Positions 35,837 to 47,633 of a stretch of 64,000 nucleotides of DNA are shown here, piece by piece; position 1 is the first letter of the stretch, and each line of letters opens with the position of its first letter. Origin of the DNA: Ilex aquifolium. Lineage: Eukaryota > Streptophyta > Magnoliopsida > Aquifoliales > Aquifoliaceae. The stretch is taken from the NCBI GenBank assembly GCA_951799425.1, contig OX637405.1, positions 24,841,635 to 24,905,634 on the forward strand, in the 5' to 3' direction. Made by a program: the position numbers and the translations under genes. The notes under the pieces were generated by a model, which saw only the letters and a program-made list of their open reading frames with translations, had not been told where the DNA came from and ran no database searches.

Positions 35837-36665
35837 TGTGACGCCCCTAAAATTGGGTGTCCTTTATTAACCCGTTGATTATCCATCAACCCACAAAAAT
35901 ACCCATGATTGCCGCATAACATAGCACCATGTCAAAACATCCCCTTTATCGGGATCACAACCACTCAAAGTTTGAGCAGAGTCTCCTCTGTACCGGGCTC
36001 TCCCAAACGTACAACCTGTATACCATTCAACCACATGACCCATCTGAGGTCCAATATATCACAATTTATACTTCATTATTGTCTATTTACATCATTTGAA
36101 TAAAAAGACTTAAAGCCCGAAAGCATGACAAAACATTCTTAAAAATTGAGATTTTTGGAAACCTACTGGTAGGTTCGTCATCGTTCTACCAGTAGGTTTG
36201 CCTACTGGAAAAGTTCTACTAGTAGAAGTATTCGACGTTCTACCAGTAGGTTTTGCCAGTTTTTCTACGATTCATTCCATTTTCAATTTCAATCCATTCC
36301 AAACTTATACAGCCTCATACCAAATTCATATAACATCAATTTTAAGCAAAATACAGTTAATATGAGTTCACATTACAATCTTTTCCAATATTATATGTCC
36401 AAAATTAAATAACATATTAGTTTTACAAAATATGAATCAAAAGCCACATCTCAGCTTTTCTTCAACCATGAGGGTCAGATTGAGAGCCGTCCGCCGTCCG
36501 CCGTCCGCCGTCGCATATCCCGCACCTGAAATGTTGTCCCCATAAGGGCGAGCCACGCTCAATAGGGTATCTCCTAAAGAGGCTACTCTCCAACCTAGAT
36601 GCATATGAAATGTTCGCATGCACAATTCAACAAGCAACATACATTTCAATCAAGAATATGAAATT
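35837..36665 (-). mobile_element. diverged Tekay-like LTR, partial or solo
   Basis: Begins TGTGACGCCCCTAAAAT and follows the order of the Tekay LTR at 3421: TTGATTATCCATCAACCC, then GGGCAGAGTCTC-like GAGCAGAGTCTCCTCTGTAC, then ATAAGGGCGAGCCACGCTCA and the CCTAGATGCATATG block. Divergence is far above that between the two LTRs of the complete element, so it is an older relative. No internal coding region adjoins it and the far end was not located; the strand is given by analogy. Confidence 0.65.
36165..36258. repeat. cluster of CTACCAGTAGG palindromic motifs
   Basis: AAACCTACTGGTAGG, TTCTACCAGTAGGTTT, CCTACTGG, TTCTACTAGTAGAA and again TTCTACCAGTAGGTTT occur within about 95 bp, inside the diverged LTR. 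The pieces are mutually inverted and could pair. Confidence 0.7.
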
Positions 36666-37072
36666 CAATGATAGGAATTTCTATCCTTCTCCTTTTCTTT
36701 TGTACACTGTAAGTCACCACCCCACACCACTTGAATCTCTATCCCACATATTACAACACTCCGACGACTCTCTCCCCCTTCTTTTTGTTCCCTAAAATAG
36801 CTCATAGCACACACACACATCACACACACATACACTCTCTTCTTCTAAACTCCTCACAGTAAACACATAGCACCGCGACCACGATACCCTGTCACTCTTT
36901 GCCTTCACCCCCTTCATTTAATCAACACACACCAGCTGTTTGATTGTTTGTTTCATAAAAAATACACGATATTACTTAGCTATATTTGTCCAATATATCC
37001 AGTATATGGCTATTTTGTAGTTTGATGAATTTCAGTGATTGTTAATGGGGGGATCAAATTGTGTTGTGTTTA
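36666..37072. other. no feature seen
   Basis: AT-rich sequence with short CA-rich patches near 36,810-36,835; no gene recognised. Confidence 0.4.
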
Positions 37073-38132
37073 ATGGAGCAAAAAAAGGACATCAAATGTG
37101 GGGAATGCATGGGGAACACTTCCCAGGCAGCGTTTTCAGGTACTAAGTTTTTAGTGTCCAGTTCTCCTTTCATTTTTCTCTCTATTTGATTACACAAGTT
37201 TTCCAATAAAAGCTCAATACGGTCATCCAATCAATATCTGTGAAGGAATCTATATATACATTTTTGTTGAGTTTCATAAGAGATGGCTGGTGATTTTTTT
37301 TGTGGATGGTAATCAATGGCGTGTGGTAATTATTTGGTGAAAACTATGTGAAAATTGATCCCATTTTATGAAGTTTGTAAATACTCTTGAGTGAGTGAGT
37401 GTATGTGAGAGAGAGAGAGAGAGGTTGTCTACTCATGGGTATGCAACATGACTATTTTTAGTCTTTTTTTCTTGTCATTTCATATGCAAGGGAAGTTTTA
37501 AAAATTGCTTACTTTCTTTTATCTCTCTTCATCTTTAAAATTGTTTTGTTGTGTTTTACTTCTAAAAGCCCTAGAAATCACTCTTCCAAATTGCATTTTT
37601 TCGTTTGCAAGTGCAGTTGTGTGTGGATTATGATTATAATTATAATAGTGATTGGGGTCATATAATTAATAATTGGTTAATTTTTTAATTCTCTGTGTTG
37701 TTGTGAATGTAGATGAATAGAGGATCAAAAATTTGGTTGACAATGCATTTGGAGCTACTTTGAGCTGCAAAATGGCATGGATGAGGTTGTCTGCTTATTA
37801 GTATTAAACATGACACTATTTAGTCTTTCTTTCTTCCGCCATGTCATAAGCAAGGGAAGTTCTAAAAATTGCTTACTTTTTTCATTTCTCTTCTTTTGAA
37901 TTTTTTTTTTTTTTTTTTGCTTCAATTCTTCAAAAGCCCTAAAAATCACTCTTTAAATCATCTTTTTTCATTTTCAAGTGAAATTGTACATTGATTATGA
38001 CTATAATAGCGAATGAGGTCATGTAATTGGCTAATTTTTTTTATTCTTTGTGTTGTTGTGAATGTAGATGAATACAGGGTCGAAAATTTGGTTGACAATG
38101 CATTTGAAGGTACTTTGAGAGACAAATAGCTA
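37073..38132 (+). other. possible small spliced gene with duplicated terminal exon
   Basis: An ATG-starting 67 bp segment (37,073-37,139, MEQKKDIKCGECMGNTSQ) ends at a good donor (TTCAG/GTACTAAG). Two near-duplicate blocks follow, each with a pyrimidine-rich stretch and the acceptor TTGTGAATGTAG at 37,712 and about 38,068. Joined to the second, the frame would read DEYRVENLVDNAFEGTLRDK and stop, a 43-residue product; the first copy meets a stop after two codons. I do not recognise the peptide. The splice reading is inference; the duplication is visible. Confidence 0.3.
37425..38128. repeat. about 350 bp tandem duplication
   Basis: Blocks at about 37,425-37,770 and 37,785-38,128 share, in order, AACATGAC, GCAAGGGAAGTT, AAAATTGCTTACTTT, AAAGCCCTA, GTTGTTGTGAATGTAGATGA and AATTTGGTTGACAATGCATT. 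Identity is roughly 80%. Confidence 0.85.
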
Positions 38133-41100
38133 GGGATGCTTTGGTTTCAAAAGGAGAGGAAATTGGATTTCTAGCTCTTGGGATAATTTTTCATTGTGGG
38201 AGCACTTGGTATAGTAAGATTGGAAAGTGATTCACAACTACAATTTTTCTCAGTCACGTGCTATATCCTTTCAGCTCATTTATTGGTATTTTTTTTCTAT
38301 ATATTAATGCTCGAATTATATGGGAGTAGTCTAATTTTGATCTCGAGTTTGAATCGAATTTCACTCATTACATTATGCTACTTCTTTTTAGAGCCGGTTA
38401 AATCAATTGTTGTCCATTACAAAATAATGACTACATTTATGTTAGATTCCTATTTATGTATTGATTAGTAAGGGATACTATGTTATGTGGGATTGCCGCA
38501 ATAATAAAGGAAATAAATTAAAGAGTTTGAAATGAATTAGCATTAAAAAGAATTAGCTAATTTAATAACAACTCATAGTCAACTTACTTTCCTTGCTGAC
38601 TTAACGGGAAATTAGATAAGCCATCATGGTGTTTGTAGTTTTGGGATACATGATAATTGGTATTTCTTTTGGCCATTGGTCTCAATCTTTGGTATTTTTA
38701 TTCAATAATAACTAAAATCGTTGTTAGAGAAAGATATTTAGGTCTAAGTGAATGTATTTTTATTCTAAAATTAGTGTCTACGTTGACAATTCGTAGAATT
38801 ATTATTTTTACTCTTTGACAAAGTCGTCGAATCAGCTATTACATAACAAAGGCATAGGATGATGAGTTTCTTATTTATTTTAACTCACTCTCTATATGCC
38901 CAAAACCAATCCGAACCTCACTCATAAATTCAAGCCCCCTGCGACTAATCTTAGCCGTTGACTACAATGAATGACTCAATGTGCACTACTAATATCTTGG
39001 TTTTTCTTTTTTCTTAATCATTTTGGTTTTATTCCTCCCTCTGTTCAACGGTCTTAATTTGTTAATGCTACCCAAGGCTGCAGCTTTCTCTCTGCCTCGC
39101 CAAGAGTGTCCCACACCTTTGCTACCCGTAAAATCTCTTCTGTAAATAGACTTTGTTGTAAGGCTGAATTTTTTTTCATATTGTTACCTAAAGAGAAACC
39201 ACACTCCATGTTATATAGGACACTCATACATGGGTCTAACAAAACTAATTTTCAAGAAATTAACATAACTTACTGTTTGTTCCTAATTTTCAAGAAAGAC
39301 AAGTTGTTGTATAGCTTGCTTTTGCGTTTTGATTTGAAGTTATTCCTAATGAGTTTTGTGTTTGAGGTGGTGGTTTTGAGAGAAATGGGTAGTGATGGTG
39401 TTGATCCTTCTTCTGCTTACTTTCTCAGTCGTGTTTTACTAGTCACCTTCATATGTGTATGTATAAGATTTTGGAGCACTACTCAGATGTACTTATTTAT
39501 ATTTATTGTTATTGTGTTGTCAATAAATACCCAATTTCTCTCTATAGTCGTGTGCACATATTTAAAGAGTTATTCATGTTTAATAATCATATCTATTGTG
39601 GAATTTTTCCAATAAATTTTATTTTAATCTAATTTTTTTAATGGGAACTTTGCATGTTTGATTTATATTTTTTTAGCGATATTTTTGATTTTACACAGTA
39701 CTTTTAGGTACGGGTATTCTTAATTATTCTTATTTGTTGAAGTTTTGTTTTTAATCCAGCTTATAAGTTGTAAGTGAAATGTTTTCGTATGTTTGAATTA
39801 TTATGTTACAGTAGTTGGTAAATATTGGTATTACAGGCATGAGTAGCATTATTGATTTAAGTTTTGTCTCTTTAAATAAAAGGTCGATTGTATAAATTGT
39901 TGATATTGTTCAAGGGTCATATTTTTAGAATGAAATATGTTAAAATTGATTGGTTAATTTTCTCAGTTTTTTTATTGGTATTTTTTATGTTGTACGGTGC
40001 ATTTTCTGTTATGGACAATTGCTTTGCAAATTTTTTTCGAGTAACATAGTGCCTTCTGGCACTGACAATTACTAGTATATATACATATATTACAACATTG
40101 TATATTAGAATAGCATGGTTCAAAGAGTTAAAAAGAACAATGAATGGCATGGTTCAAAGATTTAGAACTAACTATGAAGTAGCATAGATACTTGATTCCT
40201 ACAACTAAAGGCGAGAGCCTCACATCAAAGCATGTACCTGAATCAATAGTTATACCCACTTATCTAATAATGCAACATACATAGAGAATGATGACAAGAA
40301 AGGTCATACCACGTAATTGTGAGTACAATGGTGATTAGTGGAGAAGCGAATATAGTCTTCATCGTCTGCTTCGAACGATGGTTGCTTTGATCATCATGGT
40401 TGTACTTGTCGTTGAGATGAATGTTAGATTGCATGTCTTTGTCGATATTAGCTTGACAAGTCACATAGTTGGTTCATTGCCAAGGAAGCAGTTTAGGTTG
40501 GGAAGGGTATGGTTTTGATTCCATTTTGTTAATGTGACTTTCTTTGTGTCAATTCGATTCTCTTCTTTGGATCTCTTTGTCGGTGTCTCACTAAAGAAAA
40601 CTAACAAACGACGACATTGAAGATGCGAGACAAGGAAAAGTCTTGTAGCTGAAATAAATAAGATGTTTGGAATGCCATTAGACTTCTGACAACATGGTAA
40701 GTGTCTTACCATCTGTTATTGATCTGGCCTACATATTTGGATAGTGAAACTGTTGTGACAATCCAATTGATGGTAGTAAGTACAACTACATATGAAACAT
40801 CACTGATTTGGTCAGTTTTTATAATATTGTGTAAAGTAAAACATTACAAAATAAAAGTAGGATAAAAAATAGAAAACAAGAAGAAACTCAACAAATGGTG
40901 GAAGGTGAACTATATAATGTTGCCCTGAAGGGTTCACACATAATACAATTTATTCAAGAAATAGAACAAAATCTCAACGTATACACTTTAAAACCATCAA
41001 ATTGAACACTGAACCAAAAAGAAAAGACCAGGAAATCGGAAAAACAAGATCACAATATACTGGAGTCAAGGATAAGTAAGAGTCAAGTTATGGTAGGGAG

Positions 41101-41356
41101 CTGGGAGTGCACTGAATTGGGCAGAAATCTAAGGGGCCTACTGCATAAATCAGAGCCTCATAATTCTTTCAATATAATCTGTCTTCATAACAAAGCAAGG
41201 ATCATTGATTCCATTGGACTCTTCTAATCCAGAATTATGCCCGGCTTGCAGCACTATGAAAGCATTGAATTCAAGTTATCTCTAAACTGAAAATTGCTTC
41301 ACAGTCAATTGCTACTCCTAGTCATTAATGAGACTCTTAAATTATGCACATACTTT
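38133..41356. other. no gene supported
   Basis: AT-rich sequence. An open stretch of 169 codons at 39,106-39,615 has no recognisable domain and is dominated by hydrophobic residues encoded by T-rich DNA, so it is not called. Confidence 0.4.
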
Positions 41357-42010
41357 TCATTGCTGATCTGCTCTGTTTTCCTCATCCTGATGTGTTTCTG
41401 GTTGTTCACCTGAGGAACACTCCTGGGTGGCCACGTTTCCGTTACTTTTCCATGTATTTCTTATCTTTGTTGTCCTCATCATTGGAAACTTTCTCAGTAG
41501 ACTTCTTAATGCACAAAGAAATTGGATGAATCTAGAATGCTTTTTAAAAAGATCTTGTAGATATCCCTCCTTAAGTTTCTTCACTTGATCTTTTTACCTT
41601 CTTTTTTTTGAAGGCATTGAGTGATATGAGTAGCCCTATCAAGGGTCTTGTAAGATCTGTTGGTGACAATGAAGGTACAGTAGCCCTAGAATCCCAGGCA
41701 TAATATCAATCAACTTGTTGGCAACATAGTAGAAACCTATATCAGCAACATTAGTCAGAGCTTCCATGGGGCCAAATCTCGCAATGACACTAAGATTGTT
41801 CACCTGATCTTCAAAAGAAAACCATAATGAGCAATTGACTATAATAGACTTATGTATTGTGACACTGTGATGAACACCACTGACAGTTGTTTTAGACAAG
41901 ATTACTCACCAGCCTTAACCTTCTTAATTCAAGGGTCAATAAAGAGCTCAGGTTGGTCATTAACCTTGCTCCTGTCAATCAACCTCTCAAAGAGAATTTC
42001 TTCTAAAGTT
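41357..42010 (-). pseudogene. exon-like segments of an unidentified host gene
   Basis: On the minus strand several coding-looking pieces occur in order. About 42,003-41,912: EILFERLIDRSKVNDQPELF, preceded by an acceptor (CAACTTTAG) and followed by a perfect donor (GCTG/GTGAGT) but containing a TGA. About 41,804-41,670: QVNNLSVIARFGPMEALTN and YYVANKLIDIMPGILG. About 41,600-41,360: KKLKEGYLQDLFKK and, after a frameshift, NGNVATQECSSGEQ up to a stop. The parts look like a decayed intron-containing gene. I do not recognise the family. Confidence 0.3.
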
Positions 42011-44159
42011 GATAATTTGATTAGGAGGACGACGGTTAATCAAAAAATGTCAATGCTCTTCTTTTTCAAAATTTTTTTTTTTCTGTCAGCAAAAACTATG
42101 TTGTTCTCAAAACATCAGACATAAATACGATTAACCTTAGAAGAAGAAATCTAGACAATAAGGGTATTTTACAGCGCTATCAAACCTCACCTAAATCAAC
42201 CCTCCAACATATCAGAGGGTGAAATATATGTGAACCTTGCGTGGCTATTAAATAAAAGGAACTGTGCTAATAGTTACTGCCTCTTTAGATTGCATCATGG
42301 ACTTGAAGTACACAAGTTCACAGATCAAAAATCCAACCAAACAAAGAATTTAAGCCCCCAAAGCAAGCATCTTCCATTTTGTATTTGTACACACTGACAA
42401 AAGGAAGGATCCAATCATAATCCAAAGTAAAACTAAATGGCAGCTTCTTTCTTTTGCTTTTAATAGGCAAAAGGCAAGAATTACGCATCTAATGTGGAAC
42501 ACAAAGAAAAATACATAGGATAGATGCAAATGAATTCTAAAGAACGCAAGGAAAGATAGCAAATTACAGACTTTGGAAATTCCTCACAAGATGATGAACA
42601 TACAACCATTACTCTTGACAATTAGTACATATGAATTTTAGCTTTCACTTTTGGAAGTGCTTGTAAAAAGTTCATCTAAAATATGACCTTGAACATATAA
42701 AATTCAATACGCTTGAACCAATTGTCTATAACATTTCTATATATCGAACCAATAATCTGACATTAAAACACCAGATTCAAAACACAATCAGCAAGAATAA
42801 CAGAAATCCAATACTTATCTATGTATGATCACGAATCTCCAAAATTCCAAATGTTATTATCACGACAAGAAAAAAAATGAATAGATCATCAAGTAATTGA
42901 TTGACATACCAAGGTCCTAAACTTGGGAACTTATATTGTTCTATTGAACTGTTTCCACATTAAACCCAATTGCTGCATCACAAGAAATGCACATGAATCA
43001 ATCCACAAAATTACAAGAAATTCAAAATGCAACAATAATGAGTACACCCTACTTCAAAACTGTGGTAAATTTAGGGCAATAACTTCTAATTATGTTAAGC
43101 CTTATACACGAATCTGGATGAAAACTTCTGATACCAACTTTAGTTTTCTGTTTCCATTCCCTTTTGCAATTTTTCCCCACCAGCGAAATGGAAAATATAT
43201 AAAAATAGACCAGAGAAAGAGTACCAACTTGGAATAGTGGAGACAACTTCTCCCATCTGAAGCCGGTCTGAGCAAACCCAAATCAGGACATTAGAATGAA
43301 AAATTACAATCTTTAATGTTCCACACCGAAACCGAAAAACAAAGAAATCCAAATAAGAAACTCATAGAGAATAGTGGTTTTTCTGGCATTCTACAACAAT
43401 CTTGTAAACACAAGTGGAACCTGCAACAATCTTGTAAACACAAGTGGAGCCTGCAACAATATCCACCACTTTCTCAAATCCATGTTCACCCATCCCATCA
43501 CCATGTTCCACAGTCACACTATCCTTTTAATATAGGGAATATCTTTCACACAATAGTGTCACTAAATTGAATGTCCATGCCCTTGGCTCAGGTTGTAAAA
43601 GGATGAGGTTCAGAGGACTTAAGTCCTCCCGAGCAATTCTTGCCTATATGGGATATAATAAACGAAGTGTCACAATCACAAAATGTTTGGTTAAAGCAAC
43701 TAATGAAAAGAAAATATGGCCAAAATTTAGCCATTCCTTGGAAATTTCAAAATTTAATGATGTCAGTCACCATAAGCAAACCAGCCAAGCCTCAATGGCA
43801 CTGAGAAAACATGTAAGCAATAAATCCACAAGCATTGGATTTAACTTGGAGCTGTATTTATTTATTTATTTTGGTGGAACCTCGACGGTGCGAGGGAGAT
43901 TTATTGAGTAAAAATTAAATTATACCTAGCCAGGGGAACGTATGTACCTTACCTCTCGATGCAATCTAATTACACAGAACAAAAGGAGAGCAAAATGCAT
44001 GATTAATACATAATAAGTGAAATAAAATAAACCCTAATCATGCTGCTCCTAAAATAATATGGTCAGCTGAAAAGTGCAACTTTAGTATGGGCTGCAATAA
44101 TGCAATAGCTGCGAGAGTTAGCTGAAAAAGTAGCTGAGCATATGACAACATCTAAAATA
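42011..44159. other. no gene supported
   Basis: Noncoding-looking sequence. A 30 bp unit (CAACAATCTTGTAAACACAA...) is duplicated at 43,394 and 43,424. If the pieces at 41.4-42.0 kb are a gene, upstream exons could lie here, but none was recognised. Confidence 0.4.
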
Positions 44160-44457
44160 CTCCATCCGTTCCTAAATATCTGTCGTTTAAGGTTTTTGCA
44201 CAGGGATTAAGGAAGCTATTAAATAACTCTAATATGAGTAAAAAATAATTGCACAAGACTAAAATACCCTTATTCAATACGTATTGGGAAGAAAAAGAAT
44301 ATGAAAGGCACTTAGCCTACACCTAATCTAATACATTGAAGAGTTAAGGGTAAATTTGGAAGAAAAAATATTAATTGTGTTTTTGTTTCATTAAACGACA
44401 GATATTATGGAACAAAAAAAATTGAGTAAAACGACAGATATTTAGGAACGGAGGGAG
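44160..44457. mobile_element. Stowaway-type MITE (Tc1/mariner)
   Basis: 298 bp with inverted ends CTCCATCCGTTCCTAAATAT and, on the other strand, CTCCCTCCGTTCCTAAATAT, flanked by TA on both sides (44,158-44,159 and 44,458-44,459). The CTCCNTCCGTTCC end and TA target are diagnostic of Stowaway. It has no coding capacity and would need a mariner-like transposase in trans. The ends are only slightly diverged. Confidence 0.95.
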
Positions 44458-44762
44458 TAGCTAATGGCCTGAGCTAAGAGAGGTGACTGAGCTGTGGGGG
44501 TCCAGCCGAGAGGAGGAATGGTCTGATAAGCCTTGAGCTGTGAACTGTAGTTGATAAGGACAGACGAAAAGGCATCAGATAAGGTAGCCTCCTTATAGAT
44601 AAGTCAGTTGAAAAGATTGACTTCGAAAGATGCACCGAATGAAATGAAACCCTACTCTTCTGATAAGTCAAATGACTCCTCATCTGATATGAGGAGACAA
44701 AAAGACTAACACGTTTAGTCTTCAGAGAGGAATTTTCCTTTTGATCCAGACTAGTTGATGCA

Positions 44763-44779
44763 CACGTGCGTTGCACGTG
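44763..44779 (-). terminator. Helitron 3' hairpin
   Basis: Perfect 7 bp stem with 3-base loop, eight bases before the terminal CTAG. It acts as the rolling-circle termination signal in this class, not as a transcription terminator. Confidence 0.85.
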
Positions 44780-46415
44780 AATTATTTTGAACGATAAATG
44801 AAATTACACTCTACAATTCCAACCTAAGGGACACTTTCAAATATCCAACTTCTCTAATAATGTTTTACATTGCTTGCATTCTCTTACCAAAGAAATATAA
44901 TACCAAAAAACACCCATTAATAAATTTGAATGACTTGAAGTCTCAACGTAAAATAATGAATAGCAATTTGAATGACTTGAAGTCTCAACTTAAAATAACG
45001 AATAGCTTTGGACCTATCAAAAAAAGAATGAATTTGATGGCATAATCGAATCACATACTCACATTTAGCATAAAAATACAAAGTCCTTGTTGGTAGCCTG
45101 ATGGAACAAGATAATATTGTAATACACTCAATTGTTTAATACTGATAACACTGATCTATGCTTGAGGACCATCAACTTCCATTACTTTGACATAAAAGTG
45201 TGTTCCCTAGCTAGAAACAATGTTACCAACATAGAATCTGTCTAAAATAGAAAAATATCACAAGCCCAACAAAAGGTAAATTGTTAGCCCCCCAACAACA
45301 TAACAATAGTACGTTGTTTTGCTTGATGTGTGAGTCCCAATAGCATAACAATTCAATACTTACTCAGTTATCACCCTTGGCTAGGACCTAAAATGAAATA
45401 AAAGGTAAATTGTTTTTGAACCGAAAATATGTGTACGTAATTACATTCATAATTAAAGAAATTAGAAACATAACAAAAGGCCTTTTGGATACATACGATG
45501 ATTTCGGATCTACTCATTCAGCAGATCCTATGGGGTGTGCCACTAATCAAAATTACACAACTTTAGTCAAACTGCAAAAAAAAAAAAAAAAAGGACCAGT
45601 CATTGCACATGTAATGAAGGGACATCATCTATCTGTAATCACAATCACAACGGTTATTGATCCTGAGTTAACATACAATTGTTGTCATACAAGGTTTCGC
45701 ACACTTGTTTTGATGTCAGCAATATTTTTTCAGAAATTTAATACCTCAAGAACTTGCCTAGGACATAACTGCATAATCAGTTGAACAAACCAATGATACG
45801 CTTGAATGTGAAGGAATTAAATAATATACTCGGAACACAAGTTAATTTATTTTGTGAAATACAAGTTAATTCATTTTGTTTGAACTATTAATAGTTAATA
45901 TCTCCATTTCTCCAAAAATACAGAATAAAGAATCAACCTAACTAATAATTGTGTAATTTTCAAAAATTATGGATTTCGTGAAATTGAGAAAAAACACTCT
46001 AAGCATCGGTAGAAATCTTTTCCTATGGAAGTACTAAGCATTTATATGTAGATCAATAGAAGGACTGTATAATAGCTCGACAATGATCGTTTCATATCAC
46101 AGACAACTAATATAGACATTTTTACAAGTTATCATTTATCAAAGATAAAATAAAAATGGGTATATACCAACAAAAGACAAAAAAAAAACCTGTTGACTAC
46201 ACCTCCAAATTTTACAAGCACTTAATATGGTTATAGACTCCAGACCACAAACCCAAACAAATTATCCAGAGAAAATTCTATTTTGTATATAAAGTTTTTG
46301 CCAATAGATAAAATAGAGAGAATATGTGGATTTCATCTCTTAAAGTCTCAAGGCGAAAAAAAAAATTGATGTGAACTATGTACAAAGTACAGAAGTCAAG
46401 GGATTTAAACATTAC

Positions 46416-46468
46416 TGGTCCACTTTTCCTCTGGCCTTGTTAATAATCAGCTCATACAAACTGTGTTG
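46416..46468 (-). pseudogene. XCT: XCT/XAP5 (FAM50) fragment, third captured exon
   Basis: After the acceptor AATTTCAG the minus strand reads QHSLYELIINKARGK, matching the conserved QHSFYELIINKARGKSGP of plant XAP5 CIRCADIAN TIMEKEEPER. A small deletion disturbs the frame just before GGACCA, which is followed by a donor-like GTAATG. The remaining C-terminal exons were not found. Confidence 0.75.
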
Positions 46469-46579
46469 CTGAAATTCCATTAACCACAACAAAAAAAAAA
46501 ACATAAACTTGCAAGTTACCGCACATCAACCATTAAGGATTAAAAATGTAAATGAAGAGGGACTATAAGATTATCTTAC

Positions 46580-46722
46580 ATGAGGAATGATAAGATTTTC
46601 TTCACATAAAGCAAATTCTCCATTGAAGTTGTCCGGATCTCACGAAACGCAGGTGCAAGTTGCTGCTGGACAGCCCGAACAAACTCTCATATGGAATCGT
46701 TTTTACTAACCTGAGATACTAA
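46580..46722 (-). pseudogene. XCT: XCT/XAP5 fragment, second captured exon
   Basis: The minus strand reads EFVRAVQQQLAPAFREIRTT and SMENLLYVK, matching the XCT segment EFLRAVQQQLAPEFREIRTT and the following VENLLYVKEDLIIPH. It carries a TGA where the family has glycine before EF, and a one-base deletion after YVK. It ends at CCTCAT/GTAAGA, the expected donor. XCT is a nuclear protein of the FAM50/XAP5 family linked to light and clock signalling and small-RNA production in Arabidopsis. Presence of introns shows capture at DNA level. Confidence 0.82.
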
Positions 46723-46844
46723 ACCTGCAGAATTGCGAAGACAAAAAGGTTAGAAAGAATAAATAAAAAAATACTACAAACACAAAGAAGAGAGAGAGAC
46801 TAACAAGACACCACAAATATGACCATTTTCCTTGGATCACTAAC

Positions 46845-46901
46845 CTATGGCCATCCCAGTAGCTGTAAGTGATTTCAAGAGGCTCATCCGAAAACTTATA
46901 G
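46845..46901 (-). pseudogene. XCT: XCT/XAP5 fragment, first captured exon
   Basis: The minus strand reads YKFSDEPLEITYSYWDGHR, matching the signature EPLEITYSYWDGTGHRR of the FAM50/XAP5 family; two residues (TG) are missing before HR. It ends at ATAG/GTTAGTG, a donor-like site. Confidence 0.82.
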
Positions 46902-47522
46902 CAACATAAAATTAGAACCTAAGTAAACATCACCAATTAAACACTTTTTAATTAAACACTCCGTCCAAGAAGTATCATTGGGACTGCAGGGAACAAGAAT
47001 TTTGAAGTCAGTGGAACCAACAAGAAACCACAATTACTCACAAAGCACGCCGCATATATATATATATGTCCTCGTTTAGTGCAGTCCCAACTTTCTAAAG
47101 GTTCTGTTTAAGACAAACAATCATCATCATTAACAAAGCCAAGTTTAATTAGAATGGTCCACAAAAGTTGGAAACTTCATAAGGTATTATGACATTTGCT
47201 CTTAAGAACAAGGCAAAAAAAAAAATTATTGTGAATTGCTAAAAAGAGTTGCGCCTAAGTTGATAACAGATAGAAAAACAACCAGAAAAATATGTCATCA
47301 TCGTTTTAACAGAACAGAAGGTAAAAATCCAAATAAATTGCATCGGCAAGTTTACGTCATAGTTGGAGATGAAGTAGAGATCAATTAAACAAAAACAAAT
47401 GTGGAAACAGTTGGAAATAAAGTAGAGATCAATAAAACAAAAACAAATGCTTTTCACAGTTGATACTTGACAGTAAACACGATGTATCTATATAAGAAAC
47501 CCTAAAAAGAAATAATTGTTAC

Positions 47523-47633
47523 CTGTGATTTGTCTTGCCTTGTGGAGCTAGCCTTAAGAGAAACAACGCAACCCTCTGACGGAGATATGTAATCATTTGG
47601 GTCCCCGAGTCTCAACATGGCCGAGAATTTTTG
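47523..47633 (-). pseudogene. NAR1: NAR1 (cytosolic Fe-S assembly) first-exon fragment
   Basis: The minus strand reads KFSAMLRLGDPNDYISPS and EGCVVSLKASSTRQDKSQ, then a good donor CAG/GTAACA. This matches the N-terminus of plant NAR1/NARFL (EKFSPTLRLGDLNDFIAPSQ and ACVISLK), the hydrogenase-like protein of the cytosolic iron-sulfur assembly pathway. The normal start codon is not seen, and the following exons with the Fe-S cysteines are absent, so this is a captured promoter-proximal piece rather than a gene. Confidence 0.7.

Noticed and set aside
39106-39615. 169-codon open stretch with membrane-like segments
   Set aside because: T-rich DNA encodes hydrophobic runs by default; no family, splice context or neighbouring exon supports it.
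47051-47069. Promoter TATA box in a TA repeat
   Set aside because: Simple (TA)n microsatellite inside the Helitron with no gene start nearby.
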